Source: a virus. Taken from it: DNA of 35,822 nucleotides. Of this stretch, positions 7,286 through 15,035 are shown piece by piece. How positions within the stretch are numbered: the stretch's first letter is position 1; each line of letters begins with the position of its first letter. The position numbers were made by a program, and so were the translations under genes. The DNA lies in the IMG/VR virus record IMGVR_UViG_3300009285_002889, positions 1 through 35,822 of that record; one strand, written 5' to 3'. The notes under the pieces are model-generated. The model was not told where the DNA came from, did not search any database, and was given only the letters and a program-made list of their open reading frames with translations.

Positions 7286-8800
7286 TTATCCTGCCATTGC
7301 AAACCCGGCAGATTTTAATTCCTTAACCGTTGCACGAACAAATTCCTGTGCGAACTGGTTTGGATCGCCGGTATTTGCATTTATTGTAATATTTCCTATT
7401 GTAACATTACCTCCCATACGATGTAATGGCACTACCGCCTCGGGCCCAGCTTCACCAACCATCGCCATTGTGGGTCTTGTAAATACTCCGCCAGCCTGTG
7501 CCTTTGTTGCTGGAGATGTAACCCGAACTTTAGCATATGGACTTACATCCAATACACCTGCTGCACGTCCACGTTCAGTCGCAAACTGTGTTCTGTGTGC
7601 TATTGAACCTGCACCTTTAAGTTCTTTTCCAAACTGGAATACGGAAGCAGTAGCTTTATTTGTACCAAGTGCGAACTCTTTTAATTCTAGTGAAAGAAAA
7701 TTAAATTCTTTATTTACCTTTTCCAGATGTGCCTGATTTATTGCTTGTGCAATTACATATTCTTTGCTTCCTTTTGTTAATCCGTCCATAGAAACAGAAC
7801 CCTCTAATAATCGTTTTGTATATTGTCCCATCCCGTCGGATATTTCTCGCGGAGTCATTCTGGTTATATCATTCTCCAAACCATAGAAAGATTTTGTAAC
7901 CCTACTTGACTGTATTGCCAGATCTCTCAATTCCGAGGGAAGGAAACTGAATTCCTTATTTACCTTCCCTAAATGCGTATTGTTTATGGCAAGTTGAAGT
8001 GCATATTCCCGGCTTCCTTCCTGCATATCTTCCAATGACAATGATCCTTCCAGTAATCTTTGCCAATATTGATCCATCCATTCGGATAGTTGTTGTGCAC
8101 TCACTCCTGTTATATCAAATTTGTCTCTTATTTTCTGTAAGGCATCTACAGCTGAACCACGTGCTTCGTTTTCCTCATCAATAACCTTTTTAGTCTCTTT
8201 TTGCTGCGATGCTTTTAATTGAGATACGGCCGTAGGTTTATATTGCTGTGCATAACCCTGTACAGATGTAAATGATGCAGCTAAAACATCATTCATTGTC
8301 AAAGTTTCGTCTGTTACCGCCTTTATAGACATAACAGCTGTATTTTTGAATATAGTCCAGAACCGTTCAGAATCATTTTCCAGTAATACAAATACCGAAC
8401 TTAATGTCTCGAAACCTTCTGCGGCTTCATTCATTCGGCCTGTTAGGAAACTTATGACCTTCTCCCCCTGTAAAAATGTATAAAAGAACTTCCCTGCCGT
8501 GACATTCATCTCCGACCATGCAGTTGATAATTCTGTTGTTTCAGATTGCAACGTGGCATATTCTTTTATACTATGTGCAACCCATGCAGCAGATGCAATA
8601 GCAAGGCCCTGTATTCCGTATTTTAATGCTGTCGTTCCCTGAAGCATTAACTGCTGCTGCCGTGTAAATGTCGTGCCGAGTTTTTTTGATTCAAGTTCTA
8701 ATTTTTTGAATTCTTTAGAATACTCATTTCTGGCTTTAATAATAATCTGCATAACTGCCCCGCCTGCAGCCCCACCAATTAAAGAACCGATGTCTACCAT
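7286..8800 (-). CDS. Tape measure protein
   Basis: This 504-residue protein sets tail length and is ejected on infection. Evidence: Gly/Ala-rich N-terminus, long helical middle, hydrophobic segment about residues 60-78, and the tape-measure C-terminal signature GGVFTRPTMAMVGEAGPEAV. It is short for the family, predicting a tail of roughly 75 nm at the usual 0.15 nm per residue. Residues 229-296 and 311-378 are an ungapped tandem duplication. It follows the frameshifted assembly chaperone, as in most long-tailed viruses. Confidence 0.9.
   Translation of the reverse strand: MVDIGSLIGGAAGGAVMQIIIKARNEYSKEFKKLELESKKLGTTFTRQQQLMLQGTTALKYGIQGLAIASAAWVAHSIKEYATLQSETTELSTAWSEMNVTAGKFFYTFLQGEKVISFLTGRMNEAAEGFETLSSVFVLLENDSERFWTIFKNTAVMSIKAVTDETLTMNDVLAASFTSVQGYAQQYKPTAVSQLKASQQKETKKVIDEENEARGSAVDALQKIRDKFDITGVSAQQLSEWMDQYWQRLLEGSLSLEDMQEGSREYALQLAINNTHLGKVNKEFSFLPSELRDLAIQSSRVTKSFYGLENDITRMTPREISDGMGQYTKRLLEGSVSMDGLTKGSKEYVIAQAINQAHLEKVNKEFNFLSLELKEFALGTNKATASVFQFGKELKGAGSIAHRTQFATERGRAAGVLDVSPYAKVRVTSPATKAQAGGVFTRPTMAMVGEAGPEAVVPLHRMGGNVTIGNITINANTGDPNQFAQEFVRATVKELKSAGFAMAG
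7667..8116 (-). repeat. Tandem 68-residue repeat inside the tape measure
   Basis: Two blocks align without gaps: both begin DIT and contain RLLEGS, then EGS/KGS, KEY/REY, AIN, HL, KVNKEF and FL, 82 residues apart. A recent internal duplication that lengthened the tail is the simplest reading. Confidence 0.8.
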
Positions 8801-8810
8801 AGTTTAATCA

Positions 8811-9334
8811 TTATTTCCGTTTTGATTTTAATCGTTTATATTCTCTTTCTTTTTCCTTTTGTTCGGAATTATATGCTTCTATTAGTTCGTTTACTTCATA
8901 AGATGTCAGTCCGGGAATATCAAAATACGTATATCCCATACGATGCAAAAATAAAATTACCTGTCGGTATCTTTTTCGGTTTTCAAAGTCCCGGAGTTTT
9001 TTTTTTCGCTGCCTACTTCTTCTTTGGCTGTAATCTGCGAATTCATTAAAATCGTATTAAATAACCTGTTAACCCAGATAGGTGTTAATGTTTTAATTTC
9101 TATATCTGAATATAATGGATTGACTATATATTTTCTAATCATTTCCAGCTGTATTTCAGCTGGGACATTGTTTTTTTCATCCATCTTTTCGAATATATTT
9201 CTTACATCCAGATAAGATAATGGAATAATTTCGATACTACGTTTCTGTGGATCTCCGTCTATTTCAACTGTCAAAGGGAGAATGTTTCCATTTACTCCCC
9301 TTTGAAATAATGTTTTTTCTTTATCCAGCAACAT
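8811..9334 (-). CDS. Tail assembly chaperone, -1 frameshift fusion (gpGT-like)
   Basis: Slippage on A AAA AAC at 8996-9002 joins the first 113 residues of the short chaperone to a 61-residue extension in the -1 frame, ending TAA at 8811-8813, just before the tape measure ATG at 8800. The extension contains FLHRMGYTYFDIPGLTSYEV and a basic, coiled tail, and it has no start codon at its beginning, as expected for a frameshift product. The low-frequency fusion would bind the tape measure and recruit tube subunits. The open frame was followed base by base to its stop. Confidence 0.75.
8957..9334 (-). CDS. Tail assembly chaperone, short form (gpG-like)
   Basis: The 125-residue product fits the first of the paired chaperones that coat the tape measure during tail assembly. 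The ATG at 9334 overlaps the tube protein stop in TGATG and has GGGTG 7 bases upstream; an in-frame ATG at 9352 lacks such a site. Near its 3' end it carries A AAA AAC in the zero frame, where ribosomes can slip back one base into the gpT-like frame. The family is called from position, size and the slippery site rather than from a sequence motif. Confidence 0.75.
   Translation of the reverse strand: MLLDKEKTLFQRGVNGNILPLTVEIDGDPQKRSIEIIPLSYLDVRNIFEKMDEKNNVPAEIQLEMIRKYIVNPLYSDIEIKTLTPIWVNRLFNTILMNSQITAKEEVGSEKKNSGTLKTEKDTDR
8996..9002 (-). promoter_or_regulatory. -1 ribosomal slippery heptamer A AAA AAC
   Basis: The heptamer lies in the correct frame at the end of a run of ten A residues (minus strand), a classical -1 slippage sequence of tail assembly chaperone genes. 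I did not identify a convincing downstream pseudoknot by eye. Confidence 0.75.
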
Positions 9335-10332
9335 CAATATGCACCCGACCATGCAGTCCAGTATTGTGTCGTGTCTGCAGCTATAGCGTTAGCAGTTTGC
9401 GGATTAAATGTCAATGTAAACTCATGTATTCCTTCATTAGCGCTTGGCTCTGTCATTGAAGACATTTTACACCCGGACATTGCCAAAAATAATTCCCTTG
9501 AACCTGTTGATGCAACTGCTTCAAATAATGCATTAAATGTTGATCCACCGACAAAGTACTGGTCATAAAATACCTTACCCCATGTAGCTGTTGCGTTTGT
9601 TGTGACTGTAACTTCATAGTCTCTGTTTATCGGTATTGGTACTCCCGGTGCTCGTTTGGCATCTACATAATTCGGCTGAATTAGATTACGATTAATATTA
9701 AATTCAAACGACTTTAGTTCATTAACTGTTGTCCCCGAAGGTAAATGGAATTTGCAGTCAGACCATATAAAAGGTCTTGACGTGTCAGCTGTTACTGACG
9801 GTTGTGCACCACTTCCAAACGAAACAGAACCGGCAAGATATGTCATCTCTAGTTCAAGAGGGTTATTTTCAGTTGCGCTTAAACGTAATGTATCAATCAG
9901 GCACCCAAGAAAGAACCTGTTATGTGCACTACCTGTAGTTCCCATTGACTTCATATCCCACATCTGGAATGACGGCAAAGGCTGGTTGGCTATTTCCATT
10001 GATCTCTGGTTGGAATTATGTGCTGTAATGGTATGTGAATATGGTGAAGGCGACCCACCGTCAACTGCCCGACCGAATGCAAAATATAACCATTTCCAGT
10101 CCTGCGGAAACAATCTTAAAGTACCCGCTAATGTTATTGGGCCATCAATAAACTGCCCAACATCCTGTGATGCAGTTCCAAGATACCGAGAATTAATTAC
10201 ACCCATACTTTCATCTACTGAATGTTCCTGTACCATGCCCGGCCAATAGTTGTTTCCTGAACCTGATAAATAAGAACCTGATTCATATACCCATGAAAGT
10301 TGTGTTTGGTCTGCTACAAAATAATCTGGCAT
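9334..10332 (-). CDS. Major tail tube protein
   Basis: This 332-residue beta-rich protein lies between the tail terminator and the frameshifted chaperone, where the tube subunit sits in long-tailed viruses. Features such as GPITLAGTLRLFPQDW early and LKSFEFNINRN near residue 210 are typical of a tube barrel with an added domain. It is longer than common tube proteins (about 150-250 residues), so an outward-facing extra domain is likely. GAGGTGA precedes the ATG. The 3' end overlaps the chaperone start (TGATG). Confidence 0.75.
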   Translation of the reverse strand: MPDYFVADQTQLSWVYESGSYLSGSGNNYWPGMVQEHSVDESMGVINSRYLGTASQDVGQFIDGPITLAGTLRLFPQDWKWLYFAFGRAVDGGSPSPYSHTITAHNSNQRSMEIANQPLPSFQMWDMKSMGTTGSAHNRFFLGCLIDTLRLSATENNPLELEMTYLAGSVSFGSGAQPSVTADTSRPFIWSDCKFHLPSGTTVNELKSFEFNINRNLIQPNYVDAKRAPGVPIPINRDYEVTVTTNATATWGKVFYDQYFVGGSTFNALFEAVASTGSRELFLAMSGCKMSSMTEPSANEGIHEFTLTFNPQTANAIAADTTQYWTAWSGAY

Positions 10333-10365
10333 TTTAATTCACCTCGTTTTTATCTACTGTTTTAT

Positions 10366-10530
10366 TTATTTTTTTTCCTGGATTAATTCGAAATCATGCG
10401 AATAGTATTTTGTTAAATAATCTGTTATTTTCTTTGGCAGATTGTATGTCTTTCCCTTTTCGAAATCATAATGCGGGATTTTGTAAATCTTTGCTTTATA
10501 ATATCCCCCGATATATTGTATTTTTACCAT
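10366..10530 (-). CDS. Small conserved-type virion accessory protein
   Basis: This 54-residue protein (MVKIQYIGGYYKAKI at the start, a central FEKGKTYNLP) resembles small beta-rich proteins found among head and connector genes of tailed phages. The start is set by GGGGTG upstream and lies 4 bases after the terminator protein stop. It is probably co-translated with its neighbours. The exact role is unknown. Confidence 0.6.
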   Translation of the reverse strand: MVKIQYIGGYYKAKIYKIPHYDFEKGKTYNLPKKITDYLTKYYSHDFELIQEKK

Positions 10531-10533
10531 TCA

Positions 10534-10998
10534 TTATGCACCCCATATAAAAGAATATTGTACTTCTATGACTTTGGATTTTATTCCGGCTTCGCCTTCT
10601 TCATCTACATTAACTGCACTGTTAACTGAGAAATTGAAGAGATTCGCAAAAACTGTACCTGTAGCTGTGAACTGGATATTTCTTAATCTGTTAAGAGCAT
10701 CTTGTGACAACTCATCACGTTCTTTGACATTTCTTGCCCAAATGCGTATTTCTAATGGAAGTTCAATTAAATGATGTGGCGTTCTAAAACCCAATGAAGC
10801 TGTTTCAACTATGTTAATATTCTGGATAGTTATTAAAGGGTAATGAACAGGTCTGCGGGGATATGATGTCATTACGAAGTTTTCACCAGTGGGTCGGATA
10901 GAAGAAATTGGGTCTGTTACATTATTGAGGATATCATCACGTAAAAAGATAGTACAATCAGATAGAAATGTAGCTGTTGCAACTGTTGTAACTGTCAT
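10534..10998 (-). CDS. Tail terminator / tail-to-head joining protein
   Basis: At 154 residues, with an N-terminal helix (about 12-25), a central strand pair (HYPLITIQNINIVE) and a helix (NVKERDELSQDALNRL), it matches the layout of tail terminators that cap the tube and fix its length. It is the first gene after an ATTATATAAT promoter and directly precedes the small accessory and tube genes. The call rests on gene order and fold pattern. Confidence 0.65.
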   Translation of the reverse strand: MTVTTVATATFLSDCTIFLRDDILNNVTDPISSIRPTGENFVMTSYPRRPVHYPLITIQNINIVETASLGFRTPHHLIELPLEIRIWARNVKERDELSQDALNRLRNIQFTATGTVFANLFNFSVNSAVNVDEEGEAGIKSKVIEVQYSFIWGA

Positions 10999-11074
10999 TT
11001 AATTCCTCGCTTGGAAATCCTCAAAAAAATAAAAAAAGAGGTGGTTTGAAATGTGGCGAGGATATTTAAGAAAG

Positions 11075-11107
11075 GATTATAATTAAACCTTTCGGAAAAT
11101 TATATAA
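11075..11107 (-). promoter_or_regulatory. Late promoter of the tail unit
   Basis: TTATATAA (11100-11107) is followed by TTTTCCGAAAGGTTTAAT on the minus strand. The same block stands before the protease gene (15946-15955) and a shorter version before the portal gene (21185-21194). Initiation about 25 bases downstream gives a leader of roughly 75 bases to the terminator protein ATG. Confidence 0.6.
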
Positions 11108-11476
11108 TTATGCAACCCCAAACATTCTCATTACGGATTCTGCCCATTCCAAATTGGTTTCCATATATTTACTAATCTGCCCCGTCATCTCAGCAACTTC
11201 TCGATTAATCTCATTTTGAATTACTGCGAGATCGCTTAATTTATCTATGTCTTCAGAATGTTTTGATATGTTTTGTTCTAATTCCCATAGTTTATTATCT
11301 AATTCCAGTTGTTTATTAGCCAGCTTTGTATCAGCTAATATTAACTGTTCTATTTTTAGATTTATTTCTTCCTTATTGTTTTTTTCTTGATTTGAATTAA
11401 ATATATTTAAAACAATGTTAACCATTAACAAAATTATAACACCCATCAAAACCCATCTTAATGTTGTTTCTTTCAT
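11108..11476 (-). CDS. Membrane-anchored coiled-coil protein
   Basis: The 122-residue product has one N-terminal transmembrane helix (about residues 7-27) and then a long coiled coil (about 33-95). It interrupts the connector-to-tail gene series and has its own TATA-like element and AGGTGA before the ATG, so it may be expressed separately. No family is recognised. A role at the host membrane, such as entry, exclusion or lysis control, is possible but unproven. Confidence 0.6.
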   Translation of the reverse strand: MKETTLRWVLMGVIILLMVNIVLNIFNSNQEKNNKEEINLKIEQLILADTKLANKQLELDNKLWELEQNISKHSEDIDKLSDLAVIQNEINREVAEMTGQISKYMETNLEWAESVMRMFGVA

Positions 11477-11522
11477 TTTTTCACCTGTTTAATGTTGTTA
11501 CTACATGATAAAGACTACATTG

Positions 11523-11531
11523 TTTATAAAG
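11523..11531 (-). promoter_or_regulatory. TATA-like element for the coiled-coil membrane gene
   Basis: CTTTATAAA lies about 50 bases before the ATG at 11476, in the only intergenic space of that size among the connector genes. It does not share the AAAGGTTTAA downstream block of the late promoters. Confidence 0.35.
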
Positions 11532-11569
11532 ATTTATATTATTCAGAATATATATCGATAAAATCCTAA

Positions 11570-11953
11570 TTAGAACCGTTTAACCGCAGCACGTACACCA
11601 CCAATCACATATTTATTTATCTTTTTTCTATTCCTTGCAAGGCTGTTCCGGAAGTGTTTTCGTGGTCTTATTTGTGTAGTGCCATATTCCAGATGTTTTG
11701 AATAAGGTACTTTTGAATATATCTTTGCTGTATCTGAAGTATATGTGCCTTTAATACTATTAATAAACCTGCCAGTATCAACGCTTCGCCTTTCTACACT
11801 ACGTCCGGCTACACTTAGTTTAACTTTCTTTTCCATAAACAAACTAACATTACGCATAGTTTTGGTTGTTTCGTCTTTCATTTCTCTCGAAACTATTCCT
11901 ATTTTATTAACAATTTGTTTTATCCCAACTATATTAAATTTGACTCCAATCAT
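11570..11953 (-). CDS. HK97 gp10-like connector / tail completion protein
   Basis: This 127-residue basic protein shows the gp10 signature: an N-terminal helix region, the VDTGRFINSI motif (about residues 57-66), a strand, then LEYGTTQIRPRKHFRNSL (about 88-105). Family members join the head completion ring to the tail. The ATG overlaps the upstream stop in ATGA, and the neighbours are connector genes, which agrees with the call. Confidence 0.85.
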   Translation of the reverse strand: MIGVKFNIVGIKQIVNKIGIVSREMKDETTKTMRNVSLFMEKKVKLSVAGRSVERRSVDTGRFINSIKGTYTSDTAKIYSKVPYSKHLEYGTTQIRPRKHFRNSLARNRKKINKYVIGGVRAAVKRF

Positions 11954-12369
11954 ACTATGCTCCCCAAAGAAAGCTCACGAAGATATACCTTTTTAAAAAT
12001 AGTTGTACCCTGTGATTCCCATGCCGTTATCCCTTCAGGTAATACAGAATATTCCCGTGCAGGTGGGGAACCTATCCCAACCTGAAACGTACCACTGGTA
12101 CCTATAGAACCATTTATATATAATCTTGAATCATTTTGCCTGACTTTCCCCTGTTCTAATAATACCGCATCAAAACTCCCTTGTTTGCTATTTATCGGGA
12201 AAACTAAACCAGAAATCCATAAGTCTGAACCAGACTGAGTCAAAGTTACATTGTCATCATAATACGACCCTCCACCGGGAAAGGCTACATTAAAGTATTT
12301 GAATCTGACTAATGTCCCATAGCCAAACAATTCGTTTAAATCCCCGCCAAGTTCGTTATGAAAACTCAT
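11950..12369 (-). CDS. Putative head completion (stopper-type) protein
   Basis: The 139-residue protein begins with a short helix (ELGGDLNELFGYG) followed by a beta-rich core that contains VLPEGITAW. It lies between a gp6-like adaptor and a gp10-like protein, the slot of the stopper that seals the portal after packaging. GAGGTTA overlaps the upstream region before its ATG. The sequence itself gives no decisive motif. Confidence 0.55.
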   Translation of the reverse strand: MSFHNELGGDLNELFGYGTLVRFKYFNVAFPGGGSYYDDNVTLTQSGSDLWISGLVFPINSKQGSFDAVLLEQGKVRQNDSRLYINGSIGTSGTFQVGIGSPPAREYSVLPEGITAWESQGTTIFKKVYLRELSLGSIV

Positions 12370-12378
12370 GTCGTAACC

Positions 12379-12759
12379 TCACGAAAGAACCTGTTTGAAT
12401 CGTGAAACCCTGCCAAGAACTTTCAATTTCTCAATACCTTCTTGTCTTAATGCATCCGCAGATGCCATTGAGGCAGAACCTTGCCCCTTATTAATAGATA
12501 AGTCCCCAAGACTAATAGAACTAACATTGGCCCCCTGTACTTCCATGTATCTCAGAGTTTGAGCGGCTGCAAGATCAATTATAGCTGGCTGGTATTTATC
12601 TTCAATTGCAGTAGAACCTATCGTTAATCCCGTATAATTTTCTGCATATAACCTTGCCTCATCAACTATCTGAATCAACGCCCCACTAATACTTGTCGGG
12701 ATGTTATCTACTCTATCAAGTATTTTCGTTGCTAAACTCCCAAGATTTGCATTAACCAC
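12379..12759 (-). CDS. gp6-like head-tail adaptor
   Basis: This 126-residue, mainly helical protein resembles gp6/gp15-type adaptors that dock on the portal: helices around residues 6-16, 24-42 (IVDEARLYAENYTG) and 57-75 (AIIDLAAAQTLRYMEV), then a Gly/Ser loop and a final helix. It starts with GTG; AGGTGA stands 6 bases upstream and overlaps the preceding stop. Confidence 0.75.
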   Translation of the reverse strand: MVNANLGSLATKILDRVDNIPTSISGALIQIVDEARLYAENYTGLTIGSTAIEDKYQPAIIDLAAAQTLRYMEVQGANVSSISLGDLSINKGQGSASMASADALRQEGIEKLKVLGRVSRFKQVLS

Positions 12760-12765
12760 TACAAA

Positions 12766-13134
12766 TCACCTATATAATACCCATATATTCATTGGTTGCG
12801 TGCCAGATTCTACACTGCCAACATTTAGAAAAATAGGGCCGTTAACCACGTATGGCTCAATTGGACTGCCTGTACTTGGATTTCCACCAGCAGAAAGATA
12901 CCCATATGCACGAGGTCTGTTTACCCCGATATCCGTACCAGATAATGCAAGACGTTTCCAGAACTCTTCCTTTGTTCTACCGGATGTAAGCCATGCACTT
13001 CCTGCCCTGTCAAACTGAAAATGGACTTCGAGAACTTCACCATTTGCAGAATGTTGTGATGCATAACTCCCGGCATTAGTTTGAGCACTAAATCCCTGAG
13101 AAAATAAAAGTTCTTTTATTCTATCGTCTCTCAT
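12766..13134 (-). CDS. Unknown virion-module protein
   Basis: This 122-residue protein lies between an adhesin-like gene and the adaptor. It has a helix at the N-terminus (about 3-13), then a beta-rich, Gly/Ser-rich body ending in NIWVLYR. AAGGAGAT gives a strong start. I do not recognise a family. The neighbours suggest a capsid-surface or connector role. Confidence 0.5.
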   Translation of the reverse strand: MRDDRIKELLFSQGFSAQTNAGSYASQHSANGEVLEVHFQFDRAGSAWLTSGRTKEEFWKRLALSGTDIGVNRPRAYGYLSAGGNPSTGSPIEPYVVNGPIFLNVGSVESGTQPMNIWVLYR

Positions 13135-13178
13135 ATTTTTATCTCCTTACTATTTATTTTTAAAAAAATAAAAGATGG

Positions 13179-13646
13179 TTACAAATTCCCGCTGCCCACA
13201 GCCATGTATCCAAACTCAACGCTTGCACCGCCATGACTGATTGCAGTAAATCCTGTAGTCGTTAAACTACCTGCAACAATTGTAATTACTCTATCAACTG
13301 TCCCATGCGGTGTGCACATTACGAAAGGCGCTGCACCAAATGGCGTTCCGAACGCTACATCTGCCAAACTACCTGCAGTTGTAACACTACTTCCTGTTTG
13401 TAAACTTAAACCAAACCCAGTCGGAGAACCTGTACCCAATACCTTCATTTTTGAGGCATCCAATGTATTGGCAACAAGTTTGGCATTGGGTATGCTTGCA
13501 TTTGCTATAATCCCGCCTGATACAGAATTAGCAGCCATGTGTTGTACGCCAACACCACCGCTTGCTATGACAAGACCCGAAATAGACTGGTCACTAAATG
13601 ATGCTATACCTATATCAGACAATTCTGATGCTAATCCTTGAACCAT
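13179..13646 (-). CDS. Capsid-module adhesin-like protein
   Basis: This 155-residue protein has a hydrophobic, Gly/Ser/Ala-rich N-terminal half with repeat-like turns. Its C-terminal domain (about 90-153) follows the pattern of fibre-tip/H-type lectin domains: FGTPFGAAPFVMCTP, then VAGSLTTTGFTAI and a final FGYMAVGSG. Such domains bind carbohydrates or cap trimeric fibres. Directly after the major capsid gene, it may decorate the head. GGGTGAT precedes the ATG. Confidence 0.6.
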   Translation of the reverse strand: MVQGLASELSDIGIASFSDQSISGLVIASGGVGVQHMAANSVSGGIIANASIPNAKLVANTLDASKMKVLGTGSPTGFGLSLQTGSSVTTAGSLADVAFGTPFGAAPFVMCTPHGTVDRVITIVAGSLTTTGFTAISHGGASVEFGYMAVGSGNL

Positions 13647-13676
13647 TTAATATCACCCATTTTAAGATTGAAATAA

Positions 13677-13702
13677 ATAATACAATATATAGATTGTATT
13701 AT
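13677..13702 (-). terminator. AT-rich hairpin after the capsid gene
   Basis: A perfect 10-bp inverted repeat (ATAATACAAT / ATTGTATTAT, 6-base loop) starts 4 bases beyond the major capsid stop and is followed by a T-rich stretch. It could be a partial terminator, or an RNA-end stabiliser that raises capsid mRNA relative to downstream genes. Confidence 0.45.
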
Positions 13703-13705
13703 CCA

Positions 13706-14560
13706 TTACGAAGTAGTTATTTTAGCTATTGCACTGGAACGTAAATCGTCCACCTTGATTCTCTGTGTCACTACAACACCACTCATGTCGTGTGTTTGTA
13801 AATCAAAACCTTCAACGGTTACCGGTCTCTTCTCTGCAATTATATATGCGTGCGCCTTATCCGTCACATAAGCACTTGTATTTGTCATGCCCGCATTTGT
13901 CGATACTCGTATAACTTGTAATCCATAAATAGTCCCTAAAAATCCTGCATCAAGCATATCTGTATTCCCAATATTTTGGTATAATACAAATGTATCAATG
14001 TTTCTTAAATCATTTAATACTTCCATTCCAACAAATAATGTCGTAGGTGTATAATCACTATCTTCCAGATATTGCATAGCTCTTGTAAGGTTTGCAATAG
14101 TAATCGCAGCACCACCGCTTACAGTATTGCCTGCACTATCCAATGCATCTGAAACTATTAAAGAGTTCTCATTTTCCGCGAACCTTTTCCCGGCAGCACG
14201 AACATTATGGTCAAGTATATTCCATTTTGCATCTTCAAGCAATTCTTTAGTTACACGAACACTTACGCCGTATTTCTTAGGCTTTAAATTAAGATTTGTA
14301 TATTCTACTACATCCAATGGAACTTCGGCACCTTCTGCTACTTCCCTGACATTCATGGAATCCGGTGTAACCAGATCCAAATCAATTGAACTACCGGGGA
14401 TTTCACCGGGGCCAAAGACCAATGCCGCTTCAGTTCTTGGTATCAAAAACTTATCCGCCTCTTCTATTAATGTGTCGTAAATCTTTCTGGGGATTAAAAG
14501 CTGGCCTTCAGTGCCTTTCCATGTCCCCAAAAATTCTTTAACGTGTTTTAATTGTGTCAT
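13706..14560 (-). CDS. Major capsid protein, HK97 fold
   Basis: At 284 residues this is a compact HK97-type shell protein. Seen in order: an N-terminal arm and extended loop region (PGEIPGSSIDLDLVTP, then REVAEGAEVPL), a spine helix (DAKWNILDHNVRAAGKRFAENEN, about 111-133), a domain around TLFVGMEVLNDLRN and a C-terminal strand region with RPVTVEGFDL and VVVTQRIKVDDL. It follows a cement-type protein and a protease, the classical head order. A strong GAGGTGA start and a hairpin after the stop fit high expression. Confidence 0.9.
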   Translation of the reverse strand: MTQLKHVKEFLGTWKGTEGQLLIPRKIYDTLIEEADKFLIPRTEAALVFGPGEIPGSSIDLDLVTPDSMNVREVAEGAEVPLDVVEYTNLNLKPKKYGVSVRVTKELLEDAKWNILDHNVRAAGKRFAENENSLIVSDALDSAGNTVSGGAAITIANLTRAMQYLEDSDYTPTTLFVGMEVLNDLRNIDTFVLYQNIGNTDMLDAGFLGTIYGLQVIRVSTNAGMTNTSAYVTDKAHAYIIAEKRPVTVEGFDLQTHDMSGVVVTQRIKVDDLRSSAIAKITTS

Positions 14561-14572
14561 TTTTATTCACCT

Positions 14573-15028
14573 CTAAGCATTAACCCATAACAAACAATAT
14601 CCACCGGATGCGGCAGCTGTTAATGCCCTTCCACAAGGAGTCTCATCACCGGAACCCAATATAACTGCCGGCTGTGAGCCTGCCCTTGTCAGATTCGCTA
14701 CAGAATGCCCTCCATCTGTAACTACCGGTCTGCCTGCGGTTACAGCACCATAAGCCGTAGATATAACTACGCCCTCAACAAGTACTGCTACAGTAGAATT
14801 ACTACCTGCATTGTGCATTGCTACACCTAAAAAGTTCGCACCGGAAGCCGCCGTTGCTATTAATAAATCTGCGCTTACAAAACTATTCGCACCCGAACTT
14901 ACAACATTATCTGCCCCGGATGCAAACAAAAACTGGCCGCCGCTGACTGCTTCACGTGCCATTGCTGTTAATATCTTAGGAGCACCAAAATCAAATACTG
15001 GAACGAAACCTGCCGTATTTACTACCAT
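14573..15028 (-). CDS. Capsid cement protein (DUF2190-like)
   Basis: This 151-residue Ala/Gly/Val-rich beta protein matches the DUF2190 cement style: a repeated pattern of SGGQFLFASGADNVV, ANFLGVAMHNAGSN, VAVLVEGVVIS, VTAGRPVVTDGG and a final CGRALTAAASGGYCLLWV. Such proteins stud and stabilise the head. It lies between the protease and the capsid gene and has GAGGTGA before the ATG. Confidence 0.75.
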   Translation of the reverse strand: MVVNTAGFVPVFDFGAPKILTAMAREAVSGGQFLFASGADNVVSSGANSFVSADLLIATAASGANFLGVAMHNAGSNSTVAVLVEGVVISTAYGAVTAGRPVVTDGGHSVANLTRAGSQPAVILGSGDETPCGRALTAAASGGYCLLWVNA

Positions 15029-15035
15029 TTTTTAT

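Noticed and set aside
9752-10249. Plus-strand frame of 165 codons opposite the tube protein
   Set aside because: It is the longest antisense frame here, but it has no ribosome site and lies wholly within a strongly supported gene.
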